Position numbers and translations under genes: made by a program
Notes under the pieces: generated by a model
Database searches by the model: none
Seen by the model: only the letters and a program-made list of their open reading frames with translations
What the model was told of the DNA's origin: nothing
Source of the DNA: Takakia lepidozioides
Taxonomy: Eukaryota; Streptophyta; Takakiopsida; Takakiales; Takakiaceae
NCBI GenBank assembly: GCA_030704615.1
Contig: CM060733.1
Location: 4,340,001 to 4,404,000, forward strand
DNA: 64,000 nucleotides
Direction: 5' to 3'
In this document: one piece after another, positions 54,062-64,000 of the stretch
Layout: the number at the start of each line of letters is the position of its first letter
Position numbering within the stretch: the stretch's first letter is position 1

Positions 54062-56080
54062 ATGGCAGGGTTGAATCAGGCACATTCGATTTTTGGCCAC
54101 CACACTGGCAGCAGGGGCGATAACTCCACCATCACCACTGCTTTTGTAAGAGGACCAAGAGAGGGAGTCAACAAGAAAGATACATGTGGGGATGTGAAAA
54201 CACTATGTAAAGTTGGACGATTGACAGAAGCGGTGGCCACGTTAAAGCAACAAGGCATTCAGGCAGACTCCAGTACTTATGTCAGTGTCTTGCAAGCGTG
54301 CATCACCTTGAAAGACCTTGGACATGGAAGGCAGGTGCACGCCCACATTGTCAAAAATGGATTCATGCCAAATATCTTTCTACTCAATACCCTTGTCAAC
54401 ATGTATGCAAAGTGTGGGAGTGTGGTGGATGCACGCCAGGTGTTTGACGAGATGCCTAAACGAGATATGTTCACATGGACTATGATGATGGTGGGATATG
54501 CCAAGCATGGGCAATGTGAGGAGGCTTTCAAGATTTATGAGCAAATGCAACGGGAAAGAGCGATGCCCAATGGGGTCACCTTCACATGTGTTCTCAATGT
54601 GTGTGCCAGCCTTGGAGCCCTGGAAAAGGGTAAAGAAGTCCATGCTGACATCGTCAAGGCTGGAATCGCATCAGATATCATAATGCAGAATGCCCTTGTT
54701 GACATGTATGCCAAGTGTGGCAGCATGACAGATGCACATCAAGTGTTCAACAGTATGGCTAAACGAAATGTCATCTCATGGAGTACTATGATTGCAGGAT
54801 ATGCTCAGCTTGGGTGTGGTATGGAGGCTTTTAAGATCTATGAGAAGATGCAACAAGAAGGAGTGACACCCAACAGGGTGACCTTTATTTGCATTCTAAA
54901 TGCGTGTGCCAACCTAGGAGCACTGGAAAAAGGAAAAGAAGTCCATGCTGACATCATCAAATCTGGGACTATGCCATACATAAATTTGGAGAATACTCTT
55001 GTGGACATGTATGCCAAATGTGGGAGCATGAAGGATGCGCAGCAAGTCTTCAACAACATGGCTGAACGAAGTGTAGTCTCGTGGAATGCCATGATCACAG
55101 GATATGCTCAGCATGGAAGTGGTAGGGAGGTTTTTGAGATCTATGAAAAAATGCGACAAGTAGGGGTGACGCCTGACAGGGTCACATTCATTTGTGTTCT
55201 CAATATGTGTGCCAGCCTAGGAGCTCTGGAAAAGGGTGAAGAGGTCCATGCTGACATGGTGGAAGCTGGAATTGTGTCATATGTAAACTTGGACAATAGT
55301 CTTGTTGATATGTACGCCAAATGTGGGAGCATGAAAAATGCACGTCAAGTGTTTAACAGTATGGCTAAACCAGATGTGGTCTCATGGACTGCAATGATTG
55401 CAGGATGTGCCCAACATGGGTCTGGCAGGGAGGCACTGCAGCTCTTTGAACAAATGCAACAGGAAGGTTTGAAGCCAAATGGCATCACCTTCATATCTCT
55501 CCTGTCTGCATGTCGCCATGTGGGTCTAGTGGATGAAGGTCTTCACTACTTTAACTCCATGAGCCAAGATCATGGCCTCACTCCTAATGGGGAGCATTTT
55601 AGTTGCATGGTGGACCTTCTTGGTCGTGCAGGGCAGCTGGATGAGGCAGAGGCCTTCATTGCCAAAATGCCAATCAAATCACATGCTGGGTTGTGGGTGG
55701 CATTGCTTGGTGCCTGCCGAATTCATAGCGATGTGGAGGTAGCAGAGCGTGCGGCAAAAAGTATTCTTGAGAGGGATCCACAGAATGCTGCGACTCGTGT
55801 CTTACTATCTAAGATCTATGCTGCGACTGGTAGGTGGGATGATGAAGCAAAACTGAGGAAAATGATGGAGGACAGAGGTGTCAGAAAGGAGCCAGCGTAT
55901 AGCTGCATTGAGGTCAACGACCAGGTGTATTCATTCACTGCAGAAGACAAGTTGCGTTCACAAATAGTCAAAAACGATGCTGAACTGAAGAGAATGTCCG
56001 GGTTGTGGAAGGAGGCCTGGTATGTTGTACTTTGTACGGGCTTTCTGTTGCATGATTTGCAGGGAGAGAGAAAGTATTGA
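54062..56080 (+). CDS. PLS-class PPR protein with truncated DYW domain
   Basis: The start is ATG 54062 (MAGLNQAHSIFGHHTGSRGD), matching the leader of the downstream PPR gene. The protein is about 672 residues and intronless. It has about five PLS triplets (NMYAKCGSVVDARQVFDEMP; RNVISWSTMIAGYAQ; PDVVSWTAMIAGCAQHGSGR), then the E1/E2 region (MVDLLGRAGQLDEAEAF) and the start of the PG box (KEPAYSCIEV). It stops soon after (LLHDLQGERKY), before the HSE catalytic motif and CGDCH zinc ligands. The protein therefore resembles an E+ type and should have no deaminase activity of its own. In other plants such proteins can recruit a DYW domain in trans; whether this one does is unknown. A decaying gene is equally possible. 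Confidence 0.85.
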   Translation: MAGLNQAHSIFGHHTGSRGDNSTITTAFVRGPREGVNKKDTCGDVKTLCKVGRLTEAVATLKQQGIQADSSTYVSVLQACITLKDLGHGRQVHAHIVKNGFMPNIFLLNTLVNMYAKCGSVVDARQVFDEMPKRDMFTWTMMMVGYAKHGQCEEAFKIYEQMQRERAMPNGVTFTCVLNVCASLGALEKGKEVHADIVKAGIASDIIMQNALVDMYAKCGSMTDAHQVFNSMAKRNVISWSTMIAGYAQLGCGMEAFKIYEKMQQEGVTPNRVTFICILNACANLGALEKGKEVHADIIKSGTMPYINLENTLVDMYAKCGSMKDAQQVFNNMAERSVVSWNAMITGYAQHGSGREVFEIYEKMRQVGVTPDRVTFICVLNMCASLGALEKGEEVHADMVEAGIVSYVNLDNSLVDMYAKCGSMKNARQVFNSMAKPDVVSWTAMIAGCAQHGSGREALQLFEQMQQEGLKPNGITFISLLSACRHVGLVDEGLHYFNSMSQDHGLTPNGEHFSCMVDLLGRAGQLDEAEAFIAKMPIKSHAGLWVALLGACRIHSDVEVAERAAKSILERDPQNAATRVLLSKIYAATGRWDDEAKLRKMMEDRGVRKEPAYSCIEVNDQVYSFTAEDKLRSQIVKNDAELKRMSGLWKEAWYVVLCTGFLLHDLQGERKY

Positions 56081-56150
56081 ATCGTCCAAAGCTCTGATAT
56101 GTGTAGTTGGACTGCAACGGTCTGTAACTTGGACTTTTCAGTGATGCAGG

Positions 56151-58308
56151 ATGGCAGGGTTGAATCGGGCACAGTTGTTTGCTGGACATCAGAGTGACAG
56201 CAGGAGTAGCACCACTTCTGTGGAAGGAGGAGCAAGAGAGAGATCCACCAAGAACTCTGAAACTCTAGGGGATGTGAGGTCACTGTGTAAGGCAGGACAA
56301 CTGAAAGAGGCACTGTCCAGTTTGAATCAACAACCTATTCAGGCAGATTCCTATACTTACGTCTGTGTCTTGCAGGAGTGCATCAAAATGAAAGACCTAA
56401 CAGGGGGAAAGCAGGTGCATGCCCACATTATCCGCAGTGGATTCAAGCCAAACATTTTCTTACTCCACACCCTTGTCAACATGTATGCTAAGTGTGGGAG
56501 TGTGATAGATGCACGCCAAGTGTTTGACAGCATGGCTCCATGGGATGTGGTCACATGGAATGCGATGATAGCAGGATATGCTCAGCATGGGTATGGTAGG
56601 GAGGCTAGGGAGATGTATGAGCAAATGCAATGGGAAGGGGTGACGCCCAATAGGGTAACATTCACCTGTGTTCTCAATGCTTGTGCCAGCCTAGGAGCAC
56701 TGGAAAAGGGTAGAAAGGTGCATGGTGACTTCATTAAAGCTGGAATTGCATCAGATATTATTTTGGAAAATACCCTTGTCAACATGTATGCCAAATGTGG
56801 GAGCATCAAGGATGCACGTCAAGTGTTCGACCATATGGCTGAACGAGACGTCGTCTCATGGAGTGCCATGATTGCAGGATATGCTCACCTAGGAGCATTT
56901 ATGAGGAAATTCGGAAGGGAAACAGGGTTCTCAATGCGTGTGTAAAGAAGTCCATGCAGACATTATCAAAGCTGAAATTGTGGCAGATATTCATTTGGAG
57001 ACCGCCCTTGTTGACATGTACGCCAAATGTGGGAGCATGACGGATGCCTGTCAAGTTTTCGACAAGATGGCTAAACGAAATGTGGTCTCGTGGAACACCA
57101 TGATGGCAGGATATGTTCAGCATGGGTGTGGCAGGGAGGCTTTTGCGATCTTTGAGCAAATGCAACGGGAAGGGGTCACACCTGATACGGTTACATTCAC
57201 TTGTATTCTCAATACGTGCGCCAGCCTAGGAGCTCTGGAAAAGGGTGAAGAGGTCCATGCCAACATCATCAAAGCTGGAATTGCACCAGATATTGTTCTG
57301 GAGAATACCCTTGTCGATATGTATGCCAAATGTGGGGGCATGAATGATGCGCGTCGAGTGTTCAACAATATGGCTAAACGAAATGTGGTCTCATGGAGTG
57401 CAATGATAGCAGGATGTGCCCAGCATGGGTGTGGTAGGGAGGCCCTGCAGCTCTATGAAGAAATGCAAGAGGAAGGCGTGAAGCCGAATGACATCACCTT
57501 CATCTCTCTTCTCTCAGCATGTAGCCACGTTGGCCTAGTGGATGAAGGCCGTAACTACTTTGCTTCCATGAGTCGAAATTATGGCCTCACTCCTACTGTT
57601 GAGCATTATGGCTGCATGGTGGACATGCTTGGCCGTGCAGGGCGATTGGATGAGGCGGAGGACTTCATTATCAAAATGCCAAGTGAACCAGGTGGTCCGG
57701 TATGGCGGGCCTTGCTTGGTGCCTGCAGAATTCATGGCAATGTACAGGTAGCAGAACGTGCGGCCAAAGGCATTCTGAAGTGTGATCCAGATCACCCTGC
57801 AGCTTATGTGCTGCTATCAAACATCTATGCTGCGGCTGGCAGATGGGACGATAAAGCAAAAGTGAGAGAAATGATGAAGGACAGAGGTGTACGAAAGGAG
57901 CCAGGGTACAGTTGTGTGGAGGTTGACAACCAGTTGCACACTTTCGTTGTGGAAGACAAATTGCATCCACAAATTGAGGAAATCCATGCCGAGCTCAAGA
58001 GGTTGTCAGAGCAGATGAAGGAGGCAGGGTACGTGCCTGACACAGACTTTGTATTGCATGAATCGGAGGAGGAGCGAAAGGAAGTTACTCTTTGCCACCA
58101 CAGTGAGAAGCTGGCGATTGCTTTTGGACTCATGAGCATGCCCCCTGGGACGCCTATCCGTGTTATGAAGAACCTTCGGGTGTGTGGTGACTGCCACACT
58201 GCCACCAAGTTCATCTCAAAAATAGTTGGGCGAGCAGTTATTGTACGTGATGCCAGCCGGTTTCACCACTTCCACGATGGTGTTTGTTCTTGTGGGGATT
58301 ACTGGTGA
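56151..58308 (+). pseudogene. PPR-DYW gene split by small internal deletions
   Basis: Frame 1 (56151-56945) starts MAGLNRAQLFAGHQSDSRSS and carries the leader and about two PLS triplets. Frame 2 (56938-58308) carries further repeats, the E region, the PG box KEPGYSCVEV, intact CHHSEKLAIAFG and CGDCH motifs, and a canonical CSCGDYW end. Around 56887-56955 sequence normally present between repeats is missing in several pieces. GYA runs into a shortened IYEEIRKGNRVLNACV, and about 29 nt expected between GCGTGTG and TAAAGAAGTCC are absent, which shifts the frame. The rest is clean, so the break is young, or an assembly error. A downstream start could still yield a DYW protein of about 400 residues. 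Confidence 0.85.
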
Positions 58309-61300
58309 AACAAGCAGCATGCACGAAGGAAAGTGGAGTGTGTCAAAGGTCTTCGGTCAGACCGTGACCTTCCTTTGCTAAGAAGAGTTTCAACATACAA
58401 TTTTTGTGTTGGAATTCAACAGCTGGTTCTGAACTTTCTGTTAGCTATGCATGGTGAGGAAGGTTCATATGTGATCACCAGTAACAGCAGAGAAGTCATG
58501 TGTATTATTAGTGCAGATGTGTCCACAGCGGCAGGGAAGGGTAGGCATGAAGACAACTATCCTGAAGTTCCTGCCCTTGATAGTCTTGCACCCGAAACGG
58601 TTGAACGAGGGGATCCCCAAGATTGGTACTTCGATGACAAATGGTAATTTCCAGATGTGTACGAGGATGGCAAGGAAACCAAAAAAACCCCGAGTTGTTG
58701 GACTTGAAAGATTTATGCCAGAAATGGTGGAACGAGGGGATCTCCAAGCCTGGGTCCTCGGGCAACAGTTGGTAACCTTCAGTATCTTGACAAATGTCAC
58801 TCGCTGCATTTGCTTGCGACAAAGGGTTTGATATCGATTTCTCTCGATCATATTAATTCCAAGAGATTTCGCCACAAAATGATGGTCATGTGCGAGTAGT
58901 CAGATTCAGTCCACCTGGTGAGATGGAAAGTTTGAAGGATACAATTAGTTTTGCCACTTCCTACCAACACCAAAGGTGGTTCAGCCAAGGCTCCACGGAA
59001 TGATGAGGACAAGAATTATTCCAACTTGTAGACACAATAGCATTGTATCCTGAATGCTACTGGTCTCTCACTGCCCATTCGCACCAGTCATGGTTTGTGG
59101 TGACATGTGATTCATAAGTTCATGAGTACTGAAATTACTAATTTGCTGATGAACATGTATCCCATGCAGACCCGACAAATGAGAAAATGTCATATTACAT
59201 ATATTCCTCGGTTCTTCTCTGCTGCATCGTAGTTGTCTCACAGAATTCACTAAGCCAATAATTTCTCACAGCAGGACAGAGTTTTTTGAAGGGAAGTGCA
59301 CCCACATGTCATGGGGAGTGCCTCGATGACTGCAGTTCTATAGCCCCACTAAATTTGAGACCCAGTTCAGCAACAACCTGAAAGGTGGGGAAGGGTGAGG
59401 GGGGCCTAAGATGGATGCCTAAAAAGAAAGTGTGTGGGCCCTGGGGGAGGAAGTCAGGGACTCGACAAAACTGTCAATCTTCATTTTTTTACTCTTTCTG
59501 TAGATGAGAAAGTTGATAGTTGGAGTAAATCTGGGAGAAACCAGGTTACAGATCCGACATGTCCTTCTAAATTTTATGGGAAAGGGAGGACTGCATGGGT
59601 CTCCCTCCTTGCAGGTCCTTGGGAACTGGAATAAAATACAGCGTTCAGAAGCAAGCATCAAACAGCACTTCCTGGGGGTCCTCCAGGGATAAAGGGGACA
59701 CGTGGCATCCAAAGCCGCATACAGAGGTGTCATTCTCATGTTTAAAATGATGAGAAAACTACATGGGATGCTCTTCCCGACGAAGACAAAGGTTTCCTGG
59801 CATCTAAATCCAGACCTGGCCCATGAGTTCGGGAAGAAGAGTGTAAGGAGATCTCTACCAGTCTGCCATTTCCATGCATTAATGGAGCCTGCTATCATGA
59901 ATGTCAGTGTCCTTGGGACTTGTGTCCTGCCCAAATTCATAATTGCGGCTTACAGACGCTGTCAGGTGAACGATGATGTAGCCTCTGTATCATCCCACTC
60001 CAGTTGGATGCAGTTGACGTTGGATGCAGTTGACGTTAAGCAACCCTCTGCTGAAACGCCAGACTTGTTCTCTTCTGTTTCTCCAAGGCTAATGAGGATG
60101 GATGGGCAGCTTTTCAGGAGATGGGGGGAGTGGAAACGTGGAAACCTAGGATGTACAACACTAGTGGAAAGCCTGCTCCACGAAGCTCCGTCTCAGGCAC
60201 GAGTGCGACTGCTTCCCACCCACACATCCTGCTACCTCTGCTGCTGCTCACATGGGATTCTTACTAGCTTCCCTGAGGCTGGAGATCCTGACCGAGGGAA
60301 ACAGCTCTGATATGATATGTCGTTACGTGTCGAAGGGTCGACACCCAAATTCGACACCCAAATACGACCCGGGAAAGACTCTGAACCTGACTGAGATACC
60401 TCAGGGAGTGGGAGTAACTTAATATGTGTATCGTTATCATCAAAAGAACGAGAGTGTCTTAGTTAAAGCTCTTAGGTGAAACCCAACAGACCGAGAAAAT
60501 GAGAAAGTGAGCTAAGTACGGTACTCCAAATCCTTCAGTACACAGAACACAATCATAGTGTGGATATTTTGAGGGCCCACTTTGCCACACCACAGAACTC
60601 GGAAGGGCCCAACTGTAGGAGTCGCAACTCCTAAAGGCCACTACCTAACCACCCAATAGAGCCAATGGATGGATCCAAGAGATTCCAAACACCCAAGCTG
60701 GCGTGTTTGATGACCAATAAGTTGCATATAAGGACACACATAGTGACGTGAAAACAGAATACCTGGTGTGTGTGTGGCCACATGGTGCGAGGAAACAATG
60801 GAGGGTGGAGGTCTAAATAAGGGCAGCAGAGTGGAGGGAGCGCAAGGCATGCATAGTGGGGCATTCAAGGCAGCACGGTGAACGCGTGCCTGTGAACACC
60901 CAGCGCTTCGCTTCCCCACCCACAGCCGCATTAAAGCCCATAACCTCGCATCATGCCATGCCCTGACACGTTACGGCCTTTAATCACCTCCACAATCCCC
61001 CCCACTTCTTCGCACTCTCAGAGCAATATTTAAACAGGGTTATTAGAAACAGGGGTAATTAGAGAAGGTGATCAAGCAAAGCAAGGCAGGAAAGGGAAAG
61101 GTTTGATGGTCTTACCTGCAGTGGATGGGTGCATATCCATCGAGGGAGCCATGATGAGGCACTTATTATCGCTTTCGGAGTAGCAATTATACGAGCTTGC
61201 GGTACAGGTGGGCCTCACTATCACAAACGCTGGACATGCAGTTCTGATTGCTAGAGCATATTCGCCCTAGATTTGTGTGCCTTCTCCTTGAAAGCCAGAC

Positions 61301-61680
61301 AGTTAGAGGCCACCACGGGTCATAGGCTACTGATTTTGATGGTTTACATTAGAGATGTTAGCTCAGTGCTTTGATGTCTGAAGCTGAAGATCTGCTTGCT
61401 ATGGAGGAGAAATTATGCTGGAAGAACAAACTGATTGTCAGGCTCTGAGGCTGATGTATGCAGCATCAGCCTGTGGTACTTCTTCACTCCAGGTGCAACT
61501 GACTCGTTGCTCAGCGTGGAAAAGTGCTCAGAGAGGGACAAAAAGGCTGACAACAATTCTGTGAGCAGGTTGTCCCTCTACCTATGTAACATGTTACAAC
61601 CAAATTTGATACTCCCTTCCTGTCTTGAGACAAATAGACGGGGGTGCAACCGATGATAGCGCCACATTTCCCTCCCCAAA
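58309..61680. other. No gene recognised
   Basis: 58560-58770 holds two diverged copies of one segment ending GGTTGAACGAGGGGATCCCC and GGTGGAACGAGGGGATCTCC. Frames at 59419-59940 (minus) and 59702-60310 (plus) overlap and show no recognisable domain. The remainder looks intergenic. Confidence 0.4.
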
Positions 61681-61685
61681 CAATC

Positions 61686-61882
61686 AAACCAAATCTTCCT
61701 GCACAAACTTTCACTCACATTCATACAGCACAATCAACCAAATCTTCCTGCACAAACTTTCACTCACATTCATACAGCACAATCAACCAAATCTCCCTGC
61801 ACAAACACTTCCACTCACATTCATACAGCACAATCAACCAAATCTCCCTGCACAAACTTCCACTCACATTCATACAGCACAA
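61686..61882. repeat. Tandem repeat, four units of ~48-50 bp
   Basis: Four contiguous units read ACCAAATC(T/C)(T/C)CCTGCACAAAC, then (A)CTT(T/C)CACTCACATTCA and TACAGCAC(AATCA). Because unit length is not a multiple of three, short frames run through it without meaning. Confidence 0.85.
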
Positions 61883-61993
61883 CTTTGTCCGACAGCCATA
61901 CTAAAGTAGCCAACACTCAAATATGGAACAACCAAGATAAGCTGCACACTATCATTGTATCCTCTGGCAGACTCAATGAGAGATAGCCAGAGG

Positions 61994-62184
61994 ACACTGG
62001 AGTCCAGCAGCCATACGAAACCAATAGCAGCATCACACTTCAAACGTGGAAGAACAAATGATCCAACAACTTGCACATCTGGCAGAGCACACTGGAGTCC
62101 AGCAGCCATACGAAACCAATAGCAGCATCACACTTCAAACGTGGAAGAACAACATGATCCAACAACTTGCACATCTGGCAGAGC
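61994..62184. repeat. Tandem duplication, two units of ~95 bp
   Basis: ACACTGGAGTCCAGCAGCCA begins units at 61994 and 62089. The units are nearly identical through GGCAGAGCAC; the main difference is a short indel (GAACAAATG against GAACAACATG). Confidence 0.85.
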
Positions 62185-63296
62185 ACCCTCATACTAACTT
62201 AGATACTGACAGAGGAGTGAGGAACATTCACAGTGCAGCAACACCTTGGCAATGAAATGCCTATTGAACCCCTGGGTATTGGCATGAGAAATCTAGCCAA
62301 AGAAATCAACAAGCTTAAAAAATTCTGTTTACGATGCATAACAACAAGTCTGGGTCATAACTTTGCTTCAGCCAACTTTATTGTCCTATGCAACCGTCCT
62401 GAACTCAACAAAATTCTTCACAGCTAACCCTACCTTGAATGCTTACTGTTCAACTCCCACCTCTCATATCACATGAAGACAGCAGGGAAGGAGGATAAGA
62501 TAGCATGTGCATGTATGTACGCTGTGTCCACATTCCTCAATTTCCTGCCCTGAGAGCACAAACTTCACCCTAGTCCTGTATCCAAGATACCACGCTTTGT
62601 GGTCCACCAAGGTATTTGATGTCTACATGGAGAAGTTGAATACTCTAGCGGAGCTGATTCAGAGTCTGGTTATCAAAAAAGGAATAGACACTGTACAAAG
62701 AGAGCCTAAGATGCGGAAAAGAAAGGAAATAACGACCACCCCAAGACTAGCTCACAATACGAGCTTTCACTACTCTACTCTTACCTCCACTGAATCTGCT
62801 AATACTACGAAAACCTGAAACAATGGCCCCAAGAATGAAAGGCAAAACTTTCCGCGAGGAAAAATAAAGTGGGGATGTTTCCAGTATAAATGCCTGATGC
62901 CTAAAAGCTTCTGACAGCAGCACACTTTGGCTGCCAGAAGACGTATGTCAATACCTCCTGACCGATGCACTTCGTGAAGAGTAGCAGCCCATTTGGTCAA
63001 TGGTACATAATGACCCATCTACAAAACCACTCCCAATGTCCCATGCCAAGTTACCTGCAGGAGTAAAATACACTACAGTGCAAGTGAACCCGATTTCCAC
63101 AAAACAAATGAAAAGAAGATGTTGTAACGGGAGTAAGGGAAACCTAAACATCTACGAGAAACTTGCTAACCACCAGATGAGATGGTTACTATCAGTATCA
63201 GAGTTGAATGTTGTGCAAAGCATATCAGGTGCCTCATGGTCAGTGTTAATGGTGAGACTCATAGTGGTGTGAGATGTTAGAAGCCAGAGAGTGTAT
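62185..63296. other. No gene recognised
   Basis: Short frames only (for example 62507-62818). No domain or splice support. The last part is presumably 3' flank of the ROP gene. Confidence 0.4.
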
Positions 63297-63726
63297 TCAC
63301 AAGATCACACAATTCTTTTGCTTCTTCTTCTTCTTCTTCTGCTTGGGTGGCTGCAGCACCACCTTGATTGCCGCATCAAACACAGCCTTTACATTCTGCA
63401 AACCCTCCCATAAAGAAAAAGCATGGTTCAGGACTTTCTCCCAGTAAGGTGACAGCATGTGGATGTAATACATATGTGCTTCTGCAAGACAACCACGATG
63501 CCTCCTTCAACTTTGCTGCTAAGGCATTCTTTAATTTGGCTCATAGTTGAAATGCAAAACCACAAGTCAGCACATGATTGCAGGTGGATCTGAGCTTCTA
63601 CCATGTGTCACTAAAAACAATCAAAAAAGAAAAGAAATAGCAAAGGCGATCACTAAACACCTGCTGTGTCTTTGAGCTGCACTCAATATAGGAGGCTGCA
63701 CCAATTGTCTTCCTCAGCTCCTCACC
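63297..63726 (-). CDS. ROP: ROP/RAC small GTPase, last two exons (5' part beyond window)
   Basis: ROPs are the plant Rho GTPases that control polarity and the cytoskeleton at the plasma membrane. Exon 63726-63661 encodes [20 protein letters not shown] plus QQ, which includes the conserved guanine-contacting ECSSKT motif. It joins in phase to 63395-63297, which encodes [18 protein letters not shown], a Lys-rich tail and the terminal CVIL. CVIL is a CaaX box ending in Leu, the class usually geranylgeranylated, and with the polybasic stretch marks a type I ROP. The Lys run is encoded by an AAG trinucleotide run (CTT repeats on the plus strand). Earlier exons were not found up to 64000, so they lie outside the window. 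Confidence 0.9.
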
Positions 63727-64000
63727 CTGTCAGAAGAATAAAATCAAACATTAGAACCAAACAAAGGACAGATAGGAGAATGAAAAATTAAGAGAAGCTA
63801 CATGGCTTCATTGGATTCATGGGACAGAGCTGTCTGTAACTTACTAGGCGAGACAAACCTAAACCTCGGATAGGGAGGACATTGCATTAAGATGAAAGCA
63901 CCAGTCAACCGACATTATTTCTCACCAGTATTATTCATTATCAGAAAATTTTGTGCATCTAACACACTCACACAGAGGAGACACAACTAGCTTGATGACA

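Noticed and set aside
59419-60310. Overlapping 173- and 202-codon frames on opposite strands
   Set aside because: No recognisable motif, no splice partners, low-complexity stretches; probably chance.
61686-62184. Could be a CRISPR-like array
   Set aside because: The units are contiguous with no unique spacers, and the window is clearly plant nuclear DNA.

Overview
This is nuclear DNA of a land plant, most likely a seed-free one (lycophyte, fern or moss); I cannot name the species. The evidence is spliced genes with GT-AG introns of about 0.2-1.3 kb, an expanded family of intronless PLS-class PPR-DYW organelle RNA-editing genes, a plant ROP GTPase, and a TONNEAU1/FOP-type gene whose long C-terminus resembles centriolar FOP. 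A fragment of mitochondrial-type LSU rRNA and a non-LTR retrotransposon family fit the same picture. Nothing bacterial or viral was seen.

Layout. 1-3.4 kb: graveyard of decayed PPR copies with short leader repeats. 3.8-4.06 kb: four 64-66 bp tandem units, each with an ACGTG core. 5.5-6.03 kb: coiled-coil ORF running into a mitochondrial-type 23S/26S rRNA fragment. 7.9-10.7 kb (+): MnmM/YtqB-like tRNA methyltransferase. 13.45-14.37 kb (-): unidentified coding region, head-to-head with the (+) TON1/FOP-family gene at 15.37-23.57 kb (at least 15 exons, G-box between them). 23.6-29.3 kb: mostly non-coding, with a dimeric tandem repeat (26.9 kb) and two copies of a structured hairpin repeat (27.4 and 27.9 kb). 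29.3-31.7 kb (+): secreted tandem-DUF3455 protein. 33.5-40.6 kb (-): complete six-exon 26S proteasome ATPase RPT3, whose last intron carries a ~2.9 kb 5'-truncated LINE. 42.4-46.7 kb: an intact 839-residue PPR-DYW gene (-) bracketed by two direct copies of a 0.5-0.6 kb segment. 47.8-50.7 kb (-): four-exon conserved plant gene of unknown function, with a LINE 3' end inserted in intron 1 between 16-bp target-site duplications. 54.06-58.3 kb (+): tandem pair of PPR genes, the first lacking most of its DYW domain, the second split by small deletions. 61.7-62.2 kb: tandem repeats. 63.3-63.7 kb (-): last two exons of a ROP/RAC GTPase that continues beyond the window.

The genes do not form one pathway. 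Two themes recur. First, PPR genes appear at every stage from intact to eroded. Second, one LINE family with a short repeated 3' terminus has landed in the introns of at least three of the host genes. A second small repeat family (four copies) keeps a hairpin with compensatory base changes and abuts simple-sequence tails; this is the best candidate for an undescribed element. Exon boundaries were read by eye from splice signals, reading phase and recalled family similarity.
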